Notes: generated by a model not told the origin, from the letters alone. Counted from the first letter of the stretch, positions 42,401 to 50,564 are shown. The stretch is 64,000 nucleotides of DNA from Bacteroidota bacterium (GCA_018267275.1 JAFDYV010000012.1:1-64000); one strand, 5' to 3'. Numbers and translations are program-made.

Positions 42401-44707
42401 ATTGGCAATCGATCCAAATGAATGGACGGAGCCTATATCAGAATACACCGCTGGGCCGATACCCTGGTTGGTAATTCGGTAAGTGCGGAACGTACTGTTG
42501 CCGTATTCGTGTGCCACCAGCCATCGGCCGTTTGAAGTGATTCGCTCCGTGCTCTTTGAAAAAAGTAATACATTCTTTTGCGTCACTTGACCGTTGCCGC
42601 CATTCAGTTTCAAATCAAAAACTGAATAGCGAAGTTCAAAAAGCGAAGTCCCCGTTATTTCTTGGGTCGTGAATATGTAGTAAATCGTCTCATCGCCCGG
42701 CACCGAGACAATGAGTGAGGACTGCGTTGAAGTTGGGTCACCCCCAATACCAGTATCAATTAATGTGTTCGTTTTGTCATACACGTTTGTACCATCGGTA
42801 TAAAAAATTGTTCTCCCATTTCGATCACATACAATAGCACAACCCGCGGGCGCATTCATGGCGCTGTTGTTCAGTGCAACCGGAGGCTGCTTGTTGAAAT
42901 CGATTCCTGCCTTGTTACCAAAATACCATATGTTACTTCTGCGGTCGTTGAGACCGTATTCTTTCACGTTCACGCCAGCGTAGGTAGAACAACCCGTGCC
43001 ATTTCCGACCACCACATAATAATACCCCGCAGAATCCGGTTGGAGTGTTGCCCCCGTTTGCCCGTTCGACCAGTTGAATGTGGTGGCGGTACCTTGAGTC
43101 ACCTTCACAGTAACGGAAAACCTTGTTGGCGAAGATGTTCCGCGCGGTGGCGGAAACTCAGATCGGCAAGCAGTGGTGTCTTGCACCAATTGAATTCTCA
43201 AATCAAAGGGTGTAATGGTAACGGGTTGGGTTGCACTTACACGTTGGCCCTGGTAGAAAGCAGTGAGTTGTACATTAAATGATGGTTGGTTTTGCACGAA
43301 CCGATGTACCGGACTCCAAGCGCGAGAAGAAGGACTGCCGTCACCAAAATTCCAGACTAAGCTATCGGCACCCGGTGTTACATTTGGAAAGAAAGTGATT
43401 GGATTATTTTGGCACCTCGGTGTGCCACTAGTGGTAAAGCTTACCGTGAGTGTTGGATTCACTCGCGGCAAGAACGAAGGGAATTGAGTTCCCGCAAAAT
43501 TTGTATTGCCAAAAGGCCGCGTAACCCGAACAAATGCAGCGATGGTGTCTGTCTTGGTAAATTTGTCTACCAAAAAAGGCCCACCGACAGAAGCCTGATA
43601 GATGTGGTAAATGGCGGAGTCGGGTGCTAACTGCAATCCGTAGCTTCTGGCCGGTAGGGTAGTGCCGGTCGCTGCATAAAGCGAAGTAATTACTGTGGTA
43701 GGCGTGCCCGGGTTCGAGCTGGTGTAGTCGTATTGCAACACATCTGCGTTGATGCCTGCTTCGCCTACGCGAGAGATGTAAAGATATTGCCCGCCTTTTA
43801 TGTCCCACTGAATGTCATAGATGGATTGTGGTTGTGTCGTTGGCAGACCGGTATTCAAAATGTATCGATCAAACGTAATGTTACCGGTGGCTGGGTCGAA
43901 GTTGAGAATTTGTGCGTCATCGTTTGGGCTTTGAGTCGATACCGCGATCTTCCTGAGTTTATGATTGTATGAAAAGTTAGAAACCGAAAGGGGCAGGGCA
44001 CCTGCCGGCCCGGCAATACTATTCACAATCGTATTGAAAGTGCCACTGGCATAAGACGCAGCGGTAATTTGGGTCGTCATGAAATTTGACGAGCCATTCT
44101 GGTGTGTGATCAACCAAAAGTCGGTACCGTTGGCGTGGGCAATTACCATCATAGCTTCCGATCGATTGGATAAGCCCGGCACGGCTACATTTTTGTTCGC
44201 GGTTTCTACATTGCCTAATCCCGGTGAGGGGAAGACGGCATTTCCAAACAACGCCATGTCTACAACACTTCTATTGATCGAACCTCCGGTGGTAAAATTT
44301 GCATTGTTCGTAAAAACAAAATATTTGTTTGCCTGGCCAGGCACAGGGCAGACCACCACGGGTTGGTTAGCAGTTGTATTAGCACCGAGGCCTGAGCCAT
44401 TTGGCATCAAGCGATGCGTGGCATCATATACTCGATTGCCGTCTGTGTAGAAAAGCAGATTGGCCGTAGCAGGATCGGTAACCACAGCACTGCCGCCCGT
44501 CCCGAACGGAATGGCTTGGTCAGTCACTGCTTTGGCCTGGTTGCTTCCGCGATTGAATCGAATGCCATCTGGCGTACTGCCGAAGTACCAATTATGCTGC
44601 GAAAGATTTTGCGAAAAAGAAATGGTTGAAATTGCGCAGCAAGCAATCAAAAGGTAAATGGCTTGCTTTAAAAATGAAACTCTTTCCTGCATCCGATTAA
44701 AACTCAT
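39452..44707 (-). CDS. Giant secreted protein with PKD/SprB-like repeats and type B T9SS sorting domain
   Basis: About 1751 residues from ATG 44707 (the frame begins at GTG 44734). Signal peptide FLKQAIYLLIACCAISTISFSQ. Two homologous N-terminal propeller-like domains begin near NWYFGSTPDG (about 40) and IWYFGNKAGI (about 590); each is followed by a PKD domain (VWNFGDG about 450; WAFGDGAG about 965). Repeated Ig/SprB-like modules fill about 1030-1640. The gliding-motility-associated C-terminal domain (about 1650-1751; YNRWGELVFQSKDRG) directs type IX export. It is likely an adhesin or sugar/surface-binding protein. The divergent PorP/SprF gene encodes the usual partner. Confidence 0.88.
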   Translation of the reverse strand: MSFNRMQERVSFLKQAIYLLIACCAISTISFSQNLSQHNWYFGSTPDGIRFNRGSNQAKAVTDQAIPFGTGGSAVVTDPATANLLFYTDGNRVYDATHRLMPNGSGLGANTTANQPVVVCPVPGQANKYFVFTNNANFTTGGSINRSVVDMALFGNAVFPSPGLGNVETANKNVAVPGLSNRSEAMMVIAHANGTDFWLITHQNGSSNFMTTQITAASYASGTFNTIVNSIAGPAGALPLSVSNFSYNHKLRKIAVSTQSPNDDAQILNFDPATGNITFDRYILNTGLPTTQPQSIYDIQWDIKGGQYLYISRVGEAGINADVLQYDYTSSNPGTPTTVITSLYAATGTTLPARSYGLQLAPDSAIYHIYQASVGGPFLVDKFTKTDTIAAFVRVTRPFGNTNFAGTQFPSFLPRVNPTLTVSFTTSGTPRCQNNPITFFPNVTPGADSLVWNFGDGSPSSRAWSPVHRFVQNQPSFNVQLTAFYQGQRVSATQPVTITPFDLRIQLVQDTTACRSEFPPPRGTSSPTRFSVTVKVTQGTATTFNWSNGQTGATLQPDSAGYYYVVVGNGTGCSTYAGVNVKEYGLNDRRSNIWYFGNKAGIDFNKQPPVALNNSAMNAPAGCAIVCDRNGRTIFYTDGTNVYDKTNTLIDTGIGGDPTSTQSSLIVSVPGDETIYYIFTTQEITGTSLFELRYSVFDLKLNGGNGQVTQKNVLLFSKSTERITSNGRWLVAHEYGNSTFRTYRITNQGIGPAVYSDIGSVHSFGSIANGQGYMKLGPRSNLAVALSTPGTSNILELFQLNDTTGVLRNYRKVDMNQPNGQVYGIEFSPGGRKLFATVKGNPSPSELFEYSIDSLERVRFKQKVSKPNELGALQVGPDGQIYMAYNDATNNNTLGNFRADEDTLRLTSLGTITGFALAAGTNSRLGLPNFVQQQGNGFGGPSFTFTGICLGDTTKFNGTPTDAIDKFQWAFGDGAGSTVSAPSHVYAAPGTYTVSMRLTNRCGLDTTLVRQVKINPPAPRPTIPLAISLCNGPLVLDAGPASRYAWNTGASSRTINVNNVGRYTVSTVDANGCAANAATIVANNRPVLNLGPPTEVCQNNSVANLDAQNIGLNYLWTLNGAPNGNTSQTQAVDTTTPAVLTYGVTVTDPVTNCVATANRTITVKVSPSFTLSGVNPTCGAANGSLTVTLNATTPTGGPYSYFVSGPSFNQTGIDQNAPATLGPFAGRVSGTYSGIVTDQVSGCTISNAFGLVDAAFTASATFTNCDPSVVTVSTAGPTVGALQYTFTPVAGGPVVGPQASNIATLPVGDYQIQVRDNGGTGCTFVFPQTISTTVTPPVIQPNLCVNPANLQVTSGGTAFNWTLPGGSTVAGNPLTVTTGGTYRVDVTLASGCIVTNSITINYNGPLTPNFTQSDGCATSVLLSATPVGAFTYRWYRAGVLVPLGGNQVTVTTADDGVQFAVEVVDASNGCVVRSAAKAVQVSGPVDATLTATQACDDGRDFTLTAGTSATGVTYSWFFNNNTTPIANATSATLSQNNAGTYRVRVSKATCFADANIQIIKAPIPLGQLIDRAIICADRDNLDPATNQVDLNPGRFVSYNWFKDGNTLGYTNQIFTATSEGLYRVDLTNSFGCVNADETEVLNECLPKIVGPNAFRPGSDVQYTTRLGTYSNKEFFVYSFFVTDNFEVAIYNRWGELVFQSKDRGFKWNGGYNNNPGQPLPGGTYTYVIRYQSSFRPQDGVKEQRGGVVLLR

Positions 44708-44742
44708 AAAGTGATGTCGTTCGCTTCTACCCACACCAAACT

Positions 44743-44750
44743 CAAATGTA
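44743..44750 (-). promoter_or_regulatory. -7 element of the giant cargo gene
   Basis: TACATTTG on the minus strand, with TTTT 19 nt upstream. Transcription would begin near 44737, so translation from GTG 44734 is unlikely and ATG 44707 is preferred. Confidence 0.5.
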
Positions 44751-44895
44751 CAACGTGAAGAGCTTATAAAAAATACACTATCAGTTCAAAAATATCGTTA
44801 AGAAGATGAAAGCCGCCTATTTGTCGGTCAAATACTTTTTTAAATCTGTTCAATCATCGTAATTTGCTTACTTGAAAAACGCTAACATTAATTTC

Positions 44896-45945
44896 ATGAA
44901 GTGTAGATGGGTTGGGGTGGCAGCATGGATGCTGTTGGCCACCATTTCGGTAACTGCACAAGACCCACAATTTTCTCAGTTCTATGCAGCGCCACTGTAT
45001 TTGAATCCTGCTTTTGCGGGATCTACCAACCAAAATAGGGTAGGGATCAACTACCGCACGCAATGGCCCGCCATTGACGCCAATTTTACTACCATTTCTG
45101 CCTATGGTGACTTCTACATCGAAAGTAAAAACAGCGGTGTGGGTTTTATCATTAACCGAGATCAAGAAGGGCTACTCGGATTACAGTCTATTAATATTGG
45201 TCTTCAGTATGCCTACGATTTGTCGTTGACCAAAACGTTGTCGTTTAGACCGGGTGTACAAGTGGGTGTATATAACCGTTCCATCAACTTCGGCAGATTG
45301 ACATTTGGTGATCAAATCGATCCGAACACCGGGCAATTCATTGGCCGTGCTTCAGCCGAAGGTTTGAATTCGGGGCAGTCTAAATTTTTTCCTGATTTAT
45401 CATTTGGGGGTTTGCTCTATTCTCAACGTGGCTGGATTGGCGTGGCGGCCCATCATATACTAGAACCTGACCAATCACTGGTTGGCTCGCCAGATAATCT
45501 GCCCATGAAACTGTCGGGGCACGCGGGCTGGAAGTTTTATTTAACCCCGGGCCAGATCGGGCGGGGCTTTTATCAACGGCCGCAAGAGCGAAGCATTACC
45601 CCCGCAGTGCAATATCGCCACCAAGGCAGGTTTGATCAGATGGACGTTGGTTTGTACTACACGCTTGAGCCGCTCATTATTGGAACTTGGTATCGTGGCG
45701 TGCCTTTTAAAACGGTAAACGGAATTGTCAACAATGAGTCAATTGTATTGCTGGTGGGCTTTACCAAACGTGGCGCAAAAGATGTACTCAACATTGGTTA
45801 TAGCTATGACTACACGATTTCGAAACTTGGTTTTGGAAGTGGTGGAGCGCATGAGTTCAGCCTGAGTTATTCTTGGTCAACGCGCGACCCGCGCAAGCCT
45901 GCCAAAGACAAGTTAATCATGCCGTGTCCGGTGCCATGGTTTTGA
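44896..45945 (+). CDS. PorP/SprF-family type IX secretion membrane protein
   Basis: 349 residues from ATG 44896. Signal peptide GVAAWMLLATISVTAQ, then the family start DPQFSQFYAAPLYLNPAFAGST, followed by an outer-membrane barrel with alternating strands and the end HEFSLSYSWST. SprF of Flavobacterium johnsoniae is needed for secretion or attachment of SprB, a type B cargo. The divergent neighbour is such a cargo, so the two probably form a pair. A TTG at 44872 gives a longer but less likely start. Confidence 0.93.
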   Translation: MKCRWVGVAAWMLLATISVTAQDPQFSQFYAAPLYLNPAFAGSTNQNRVGINYRTQWPAIDANFTTISAYGDFYIESKNSGVGFIINRDQEGLLGLQSINIGLQYAYDLSLTKTLSFRPGVQVGVYNRSINFGRLTFGDQIDPNTGQFIGRASAEGLNSGQSKFFPDLSFGGLLYSQRGWIGVAAHHILEPDQSLVGSPDNLPMKLSGHAGWKFYLTPGQIGRGFYQRPQERSITPAVQYRHQGRFDQMDVGLYYTLEPLIIGTWYRGVPFKTVNGIVNNESIVLLVGFTKRGAKDVLNIGYSYDYTISKLGFGSGGAHEFSLSYSWSTRDPRKPAKDKLIMPCPVPWF

Positions 45946-45987
45946 GCAAAGCCTGGAATCCCCATACGGCTAAATAGAAAAGAACGA

Positions 45988-46965
45988 TCAATCCTCTGCA
46001 CTCCCTCCAATCTTACAAACATCATCCATGCCTAAGTGCATCAATGCATCACCAGCATTCACAACCGGATTGTTGTTAAGTCCGACCACATAACCGGTGG
46101 AGGGCGATTTGATTTGTTCCTTAAATTCGCCAAACGGATCAGTGAGATTGCCAATGATTTGATTTTTCTGAACAAGGTCACCACACGCAATGGTGGGCTG
46201 AAACAACCCCGCTGTCCGAGCGCGCGCCCATGCGGAGCTCCAGATAATTTTATTTTCCTGTTTGGGTTCAGGCGCCCAATCGATCATATTTAAATGTTTC
46301 ATCAAACGCAACGTGCCGTTGATGCCTTCTTCAATGGCTTGCTGATCCATGCGTAGGGATTCGCCCCCTTCGTAAACGATTATGTTCTTTCCTTTTTTCG
46401 CTGCTGTCTGCCGAAGTGAATGAGGTCTGAAAGGAGAATCTATTGTGAAGGGGGCGTTAAAGGCTTTGGCCAGTTCAACATTCTTTGGCTCTTGCATCAT
46501 GCAGCGCACTTGCGGATAGTTGGTGCGCATCGCGCCTCCTGTATGAAAATCAACTCCAAAATCAATATTTGGTATAATGTCGTGGGTGATGTGATAGGCT
46601 ACTCGCGATGCCAATGACCCCGACCGACTTCCGGGAAAAGAGCGGTTCACATCTTTGCCATCTGGCACCTCTCGGGAATAGTTGAGAAATCCATAAACGT
46701 TGATGATCGGCATGCATACCGTTGTGCCTCGAAGTACACGGTTATGACCGGCATCGATAATTCTCCGAACGATTTCCATACCATTGATTTCATCGCCATG
46801 CATGCCCGCAGTAAGTGCCAGCACTGGCCCCGGCTCAATGGCACGATAAACGTAAATGGGCGTATCGATTTGCGTGCGGGAAGGTAGGCGCGCAATGTTG
46901 ATGACAATCTCTTTGAATTCGCCTGGCCGTATCTCATGCTCGGCAATAGTGATTTGCTTGCCCAT
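45988..46965 (-). CDS. AstE/aspartoacylase-like zinc hydrolase
   Basis: 325 residues. M14-type zinc site: TAGMHGDEINGMEIVRR supplies His and Glu, and GVDFHTGG the second His. Catalytic Glu in NIIVYEGGESLR. A C-terminal beta domain (about 240-325) resembles lipoyl-like folds of this family. AstE/AspA enzymes cut N-acyl groups from amino acids. Here it is the third gene of an operon with a RimK ligase and a retropepsin-like protease, a pairing reported for peptide-tag systems. The substrate is unknown. Confidence 0.85.
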   Translation of the reverse strand: MGKQITIAEHEIRPGEFKEIVINIARLPSRTQIDTPIYVYRAIEPGPVLALTAGMHGDEINGMEIVRRIIDAGHNRVLRGTTVCMPIINVYGFLNYSREVPDGKDVNRSFPGSRSGSLASRVAYHITHDIIPNIDFGVDFHTGGAMRTNYPQVRCMMQEPKNVELAKAFNAPFTIDSPFRPHSLRQTAAKKGKNIIVYEGGESLRMDQQAIEEGINGTLRLMKHLNMIDWAPEPKQENKIIWSSAWARARTAGLFQPTIACGDLVQKNQIIGNLTDPFGEFKEQIKSPSTGYVVGLNNNPVVNAGDALMHLGMDDVCKIGGSAED

Positions 46966-47014
46966 TATTTAAATGCTTATCGTATCAATTCTCAAATCGC
47001 TTATCTTGAAACCG

Positions 47015-47923
47015 TTATGCATTAATCTTATCCTTTTGAATTTTCTTTTTTCCCGCATTTGCCTCTAGGTATTTAATGATTTTGTCGCCAATATCTACTT
47101 TGGTAGCGCCCTCAATTCCTTCAAGGCCGGGTGATGAGTTGACTTCAATGATTAACGGACCTCTTTTTGACGGAAGCATATCTACACCTGCTACCCCGAG
47201 CCCAAGTTTTTTGGCTGCTTCGATGGCTGCATGTTTTTCGTGGCGATCGAGCTTCACAACTGATGCGTGGCCACCTCGGTGGAGGTTGGACCTAAATTCT
47301 CCATCGCGCGCTTGCCGTTTCATGGCGCCCACCACTTCGCCATTTACCACAAATGCTCGGATGTCGGCACCTTTGGCCTCTTTAATAAACTCTTGTATGA
47401 TAATACGCGCCTTCACACCATGAAATGCTTCGATGACGGATTGAGCTGCTTTTTTGTTTTCGGCCAATACTACTCCTAAACCTTGAGTGCCCTCTAATAA
47501 TTTTATGACGACAGGGGCACCGCCCACCGCCTCAATCACGCCTTCGGTATCTTTAGAATAATCCATGAAAATGGTTTTGGGCAACCCTAACCCCGCCCGC
47601 GAAAGGATTTGCATGCTACGTAACTTGTCTCGCGATCGAATCAGTGCCTGCGATTCCACAGCCGTGAAAACTTTCATCATCTCAAATTGCCGAACCACCG
47701 CGGCTCCGTAAAACGTAACCGATGCACCAATACGTGGGATGATGGCATCAAAATAGTCGAGCTTGCGACCGTTGTACCACACCATCGGGTTTTTCTTTTC
47801 GATGATTAGCACGCACTTCATGTGGTCGATAATTTCTACTTTGTGGCCTCGTTTTTCGCCTGCTTCTTTTAAACGCCTGGTCGAATAAAGCTTAGAATCT
47901 CTTGATAAGATGCCGATGTTCAT
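47015..47923 (-). CDS. rimK: RimK-family ATP-grasp ligase
   Basis: 302 residues. ATP-grasp ligase: VVIKLLEGTQGLGV (P-loop Lys region), GADIRAFVVNGEVVGAMKRQA, HRGGHASVVKL, VAGVDMLPSKRGPLIIEVNSSPGLEGIE with metal-binding Glu and Asn. RimK of E. coli adds glutamates to the C-terminus of ribosomal protein S6. It overlaps the protease gene by 4 nt and is followed by the AstE-like gene after 49 nt. In this context it may act on a different protein or peptide. Confidence 0.92.
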   Translation of the reverse strand: MNIGILSRDSKLYSTRRLKEAGEKRGHKVEIIDHMKCVLIIEKKNPMVWYNGRKLDYFDAIIPRIGASVTFYGAAVVRQFEMMKVFTAVESQALIRSRDKLRSMQILSRAGLGLPKTIFMDYSKDTEGVIEAVGGAPVVIKLLEGTQGLGVVLAENKKAAQSVIEAFHGVKARIIIQEFIKEAKGADIRAFVVNGEVVGAMKRQARDGEFRSNLHRGGHASVVKLDRHEKHAAIEAAKKLGLGVAGVDMLPSKRGPLIIEVNSSPGLEGIEGATKVDIGDKIIKYLEANAGKKKIQKDKINA

Positions 47924-48345
47924 GGGTTGGCCAATTTGGATTGAAAATACAAATCTTTTTTTGTTACGTCTATCAAAAAGCGGTTTCGTAAAATACGCCT
48001 ACCTAACAACACCGGGAAGCGTAGTTTTTCACGGTCGCTCAGTGAAAACTCCGCTCTAATCCTGCGGTCAAATATTTTGATAGTGGTTTTGATGATGTAC
48101 CTCATTTCCGCTTCGCCAAACGAATTTTTGATTTCGCGCTTAGTGAATTTTTTGAATGTAAACTTCATCCCTGTAAACTCTGGGTGCTCCTCATCCAATA
48201 ATACAAATTCGAGCTTACCATCAACAACTTCTGCACGCGAACAATGCAAACTGCAAGTATAAGCGCCTGTATCAATTTTTGCATGGATGTCTTTAAGCCC
48301 AAGCTTCGGAAAATCAACCCTGTCTGAACGTCCTAATATTTGCAT
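47920..48345 (-). CDS. Retropepsin-like aspartic protease of the RimK cluster
   Basis: 141 residues from ATG 48345. The active-site motif is KIDTGAYTCSLHC (DTGA), near residue 25, then a beta-rich core and the second psi-loop region VLLGRRILRNRFLIDV. One DTG motif per chain means it should work as a dimer, as retropepsins do. This family is often annotated as an ATP-dependent zinc protease because of its link to RimK, but no zinc motif is visible. The frame is open further upstream through a terminator, so the ATG at 48345 is preferred. Confidence 0.85.
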   Translation of the reverse strand: MQILGRSDRVDFPKLGLKDIHAKIDTGAYTCSLHCSRAEVVDGKLEFVLLDEEHPEFTGMKFTFKKFTKREIKNSFGEAEMRYIIKTTIKIFDRRIRAEFSLSDREKLRFPVLLGRRILRNRFLIDVTKKDLYFQSKLANP

Positions 48346-48372
48346 GCTTGAATCTAGGAATTTTATAGCAAT

Positions 48373-48404
48373 AAAAAAGCCTTTGGCCGTCACCAAAGGC
48401 TTTT
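48373..48404 (-). terminator. Terminator between the DUF2911 gene and the RimK operon
   Basis: Perfect 8-bp stem GCCTTTGG/CCAAAGGC with a 6-nt loop and a run of six T on the minus strand. It ends the DUF2911 transcript 28 nt before the protease start. Confidence 0.8.
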
Positions 48405-48425
48405 CTATTCCAGCTTGATATTTGT

Positions 48426-48926
48426 TTATCCTTTTGAAATTTTGAAGGCCACTTGCGTGTTCTCCCATTTCAGCACCACACTGTTGTTTTCTACAGTGAT
48501 TGTAAAAGTTTCAACAAAAGAGTCTGTCTTTGCGGGCTTCACTTTCACGCGCAGTACATCGTTCTTTTCTGTGTAATCGTAAGCACCCCATTTAATGTCC
48601 CTGTTAATGATAATTGTCCATTCGTTTTCTCCGGGAATGGTGTATAAACCATATTTCCCTTTTGCAAGTGCTTGTCCTTCTATTTTTACGTTAGCGCCAA
48701 GATCGATCGTGGTTGTGCCATTTGCGCCCGTGCGCCACACCTCACCGTATGGCACTAAGCCACCCATAATCTTACGAGCTTTTGCAGAGGGCTGGTGATA
48801 GTCGATGGTAACGGTTACGCCATCAGCGGTACCGGTTGCCTTGGCTGGTGGACTTGCCATTTTTTGTGCAAGCGCAAAAACGGTAAAGGCCATCAGTGCG
48901 AAAACGGTAATAATCGATTTTTTCAT
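48426..48926 (-). CDS. DUF2911 family secreted protein
   Basis: 166 residues from ATG 48926. Signal peptide IITVFALMAFTVFALAQ. Family pattern: VTIDYHQPSAKARKIMGGLVPYGEVWRTGANGTTTI, then KGKYGLYTIPGENEWTIIINRD. DUF2911 proteins are predicted periplasmic beta proteins of unknown function, common in Bacteroidota. A long inverted repeat lies 30 nt upstream. It is a single-gene transcript by the terminator at 48373-48404. Confidence 0.88.
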   Translation of the reverse strand: MKKSIITVFALMAFTVFALAQKMASPPAKATGTADGVTVTIDYHQPSAKARKIMGGLVPYGEVWRTGANGTTTIDLGANVKIEGQALAKGKYGLYTIPGENEWTIIINRDIKWGAYDYTEKNDVLRVKVKPAKTDSFVETFTITVENNSVVLKWENTQVAFKISKG

Positions 48927-48955
48927 AATGTTATTGGTTTTGAATTGGTTGTAAA

Positions 48956-49005
48956 TATAACGAAGTGCCAACGTTGCGTTATCAGCTTCGCGACACTTCG
49001 TTATA
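48956..49005. repeat. 12-bp inverted repeat upstream of the DUF2911 gene
   Basis: TATAACGAAGTG (48956-48967) and its perfect reverse complement (48994-49005), 26 nt apart. It occupies the promoter region of the DUF2911 gene and the upstream side of the divergent NmrA-like gene. A partial third copy (TATAACG...CGAAGT) is seen near 49032-49049. Confidence 0.55.
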
Positions 49006-49173
49006 AAATTTTAAATCTGTAAACTGGTTTGTATAACGGTGCGCGAAGTCGTTTGGTTTAACTGCTCAGGGTTTATTTCTTTAATTTTTCATTAAATCAC
49101 TTTAACCTGCGAACTTTTGGTAGCTGCCATTGTGTTATAGCCGTGTTATTTTAACTAAAACCAATACACTCTT

Positions 49174-50061
49174 ATGAATTATGTTATCACAGGCTCTATT
49201 GGGCACATCAGCAAACCAATCGTTAAACAACTTATATCGTCTGGGCATCAGGTATCCGTTGTTACCAGTAATCAGGATCGGGTGAAAGACATCGAAGCAT
49301 TGCGTGCCAAAGCGTTGGTAGGCTCGGTAGAAGATGCAGCATTTGTTGCTAAATCATTTGCCAATGCAGATGCCGTTTACTTGATGATACCGCCTAACTG
49401 GACTTTGACGGGTGGTTGGTTTGAATATCAAAAGAAAGTGGCCGACAACTATATCCAGGCAATTGAAGCCAATGCAGTAAAGTTTGTAACGCTGTTGAGC
49501 AGTGTGGGTGCGCATATGCGCAAGGGCGCGGGCCCGGTAGATGGGCTCGGCTATGTAGAAGAAAAGCTGAAAGGCCTGACCGGGACAAACGTGAAGGTGT
49601 TTCGTCCATCCTATTTCTTCTACAACCTGTTTAGCATGATCCCGCTGTTGAAGAACATGAATATTGTAGGTTCGAATTTTGGTAATACCGATGAGAAGTT
49701 GGTATTGGTACACACTAAGGATATTGCAGAAGTGATTGGCAATGCCTTGGCAAAATTAGACTTTAAGGGGTACAGCATACAATACATTGCCAGCGATGAG
49801 CGGCATCCTAGCGAAATTGCTGATGTAATAACAAAAGCTGCGGGTAAGCCGGCTCCCTGGGTTACATTCACTGATGAACAATCGCTTCACGGCATGCTGC
49901 AATCTCAAGTGCCGGCAACCATTGCACATGGTTATGTTGAATTGGGCGCAGCGCTCCGCAACGGAACCGCACAAGCTGACTATTGGAAAAACAAACCGGA
50001 GTTGGGCAAAGTGAAGTTGGAAGATTTCGCGAAGGAGTTTGCTGGAGCTTATAACGGCTAG
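49174..50061 (+). CDS. NmrA-like NAD(P)-binding protein
   Basis: 295 residues. Rossmann start MNYVITGSIGHISKPIVKQL (Gly-rich loop with G-x-x-G-x-x-x) and the atypical SDR pattern of the NmrA/HSCARG family: DAVYLMIPPNW, then FVTLLSSVGAH, no YxxxK pair in the classical position. Such proteins act as NADP sensors or quinone/azo reductases. It stands alone on the plus strand; its end faces the thioesterase gene across heptamer array B. Confidence 0.85.
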   Translation: MNYVITGSIGHISKPIVKQLISSGHQVSVVTSNQDRVKDIEALRAKALVGSVEDAAFVAKSFANADAVYLMIPPNWTLTGGWFEYQKKVADNYIQAIEANAVKFVTLLSSVGAHMRKGAGPVDGLGYVEEKLKGLTGTNVKVFRPSYFFYNLFSMIPLLKNMNIVGSNFGNTDEKLVLVHTKDIAEVIGNALAKLDFKGYSIQYIASDERHPSEIADVITKAAGKPAPWVTFTDEQSLHGMLQSQVPATIAHGYVELGAALRNGTAQADYWKNKPELGKVKLEDFAKEFAGAYNG

Positions 50062-50095
50062 GGGTGAGATGGGAGTTGAAGAAAGTCTAAAGCAA

Positions 50096-50144
50096 AAAGT
50101 TCAAAGGTGAAAGTTCAAACTTTCAACTTTGAACTTTCAACTTT
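50096..50144. repeat. Inverted heptamer array B
   Basis: Seven 7-bp units in phase. Left units such as AAAGTTC (50096-50102) and right units such as GAACTTT (50131-50137) are reverse complements. Arms 50097-50115 and 50118-50136 pair over 19 bp with one mismatch and a 2-nt loop. The array overlaps the last codons of the thioesterase gene and may serve as a terminator for two convergent genes. Confidence 0.7.
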
Positions 50145-50553
50145 CAGGCGAACTGCTTCCAACTTTTAACAATTCCACCATTCGCGCATCAATGCGTTTT
50201 GGTTTCAATGACTTTGCGTCAAGCATGCACCACACCAACCGAGAATAGGTGAGGAGTACGCTGCCACGCGTGAGTTTTACAAAACGTTCGAACCTAGCCC
50301 CTTTCGCTTCGCCTACCCAAGTGTAGCCCGTGATGGTATCGCCCAAGAATGATTGACTTTTATAGTCGATTTCATGCCGTAGTAACATCCATACGTTACC
50401 GGACTTCAGTTCGGGCGAGGCCACAGCGTCCCAATGGGCTTGCGCTATTTCTTGCACCCAACGCACGTATACCACGTTGTTTACATGGTTGAGTTCGTCA
50501 ATATCTTGCGGGTTAACTTGAAAGGTGAGTGCGAAGGGTGAGGTATCATTCAT
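50137..50553 (-). CDS. Acyl-CoA thioesterase, 4HBT family
   Basis: 138 residues from ATG 50553. Hotdog-fold marks: DIDELNHVNNVVYVRWVQEIAQAHWD, where the first Asp/His region includes the catalytic residue, and the helix continues to RFVKLTRGSVLLTYSRLVWCMLD. It resembles YbgC/FadM-type thioesterases. The final two residues and the stop codon derive from heptamer array B. The -7 box TATTTTTG lies 3 nt before the ATG. Confidence 0.88.
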   Translation of the reverse strand: MNDTSPFALTFQVNPQDIDELNHVNNVVYVRWVQEIAQAHWDAVASPELKSGNVWMLLRHEIDYKSQSFLGDTITGYTWVGEAKGARFERFVKLTRGSVLLTYSRLVWCMLDAKSLKPKRIDARMVELLKVGSSSPES

Positions 50554-50556
50554 TTT

Positions 50557-50564
50557 CAAAAATA
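50557..50564 (-). promoter_or_regulatory. -7 element of the thioesterase gene
   Basis: TATTTTTG on the minus strand ends 3 nt before ATG 50553, so the transcript is probably leaderless. A TTG overlapping this box is excluded as start. Confidence 0.5.

Noticed and set aside
43428..44450. Several long ORFs opposite the giant cargo gene
   Set aside because: They are shadows of a long, well-supported coding frame: Ser/Arg/Cys-rich, with no recognisable domains and no promoters.
48956..49049. Inverted repeat considered as an integron attC site
   Set aside because: The outer boxes do not fit RYYYAAC and GTTRRRY, no integrase is seen, and the flanking genes are ordinary chromosomal genes.
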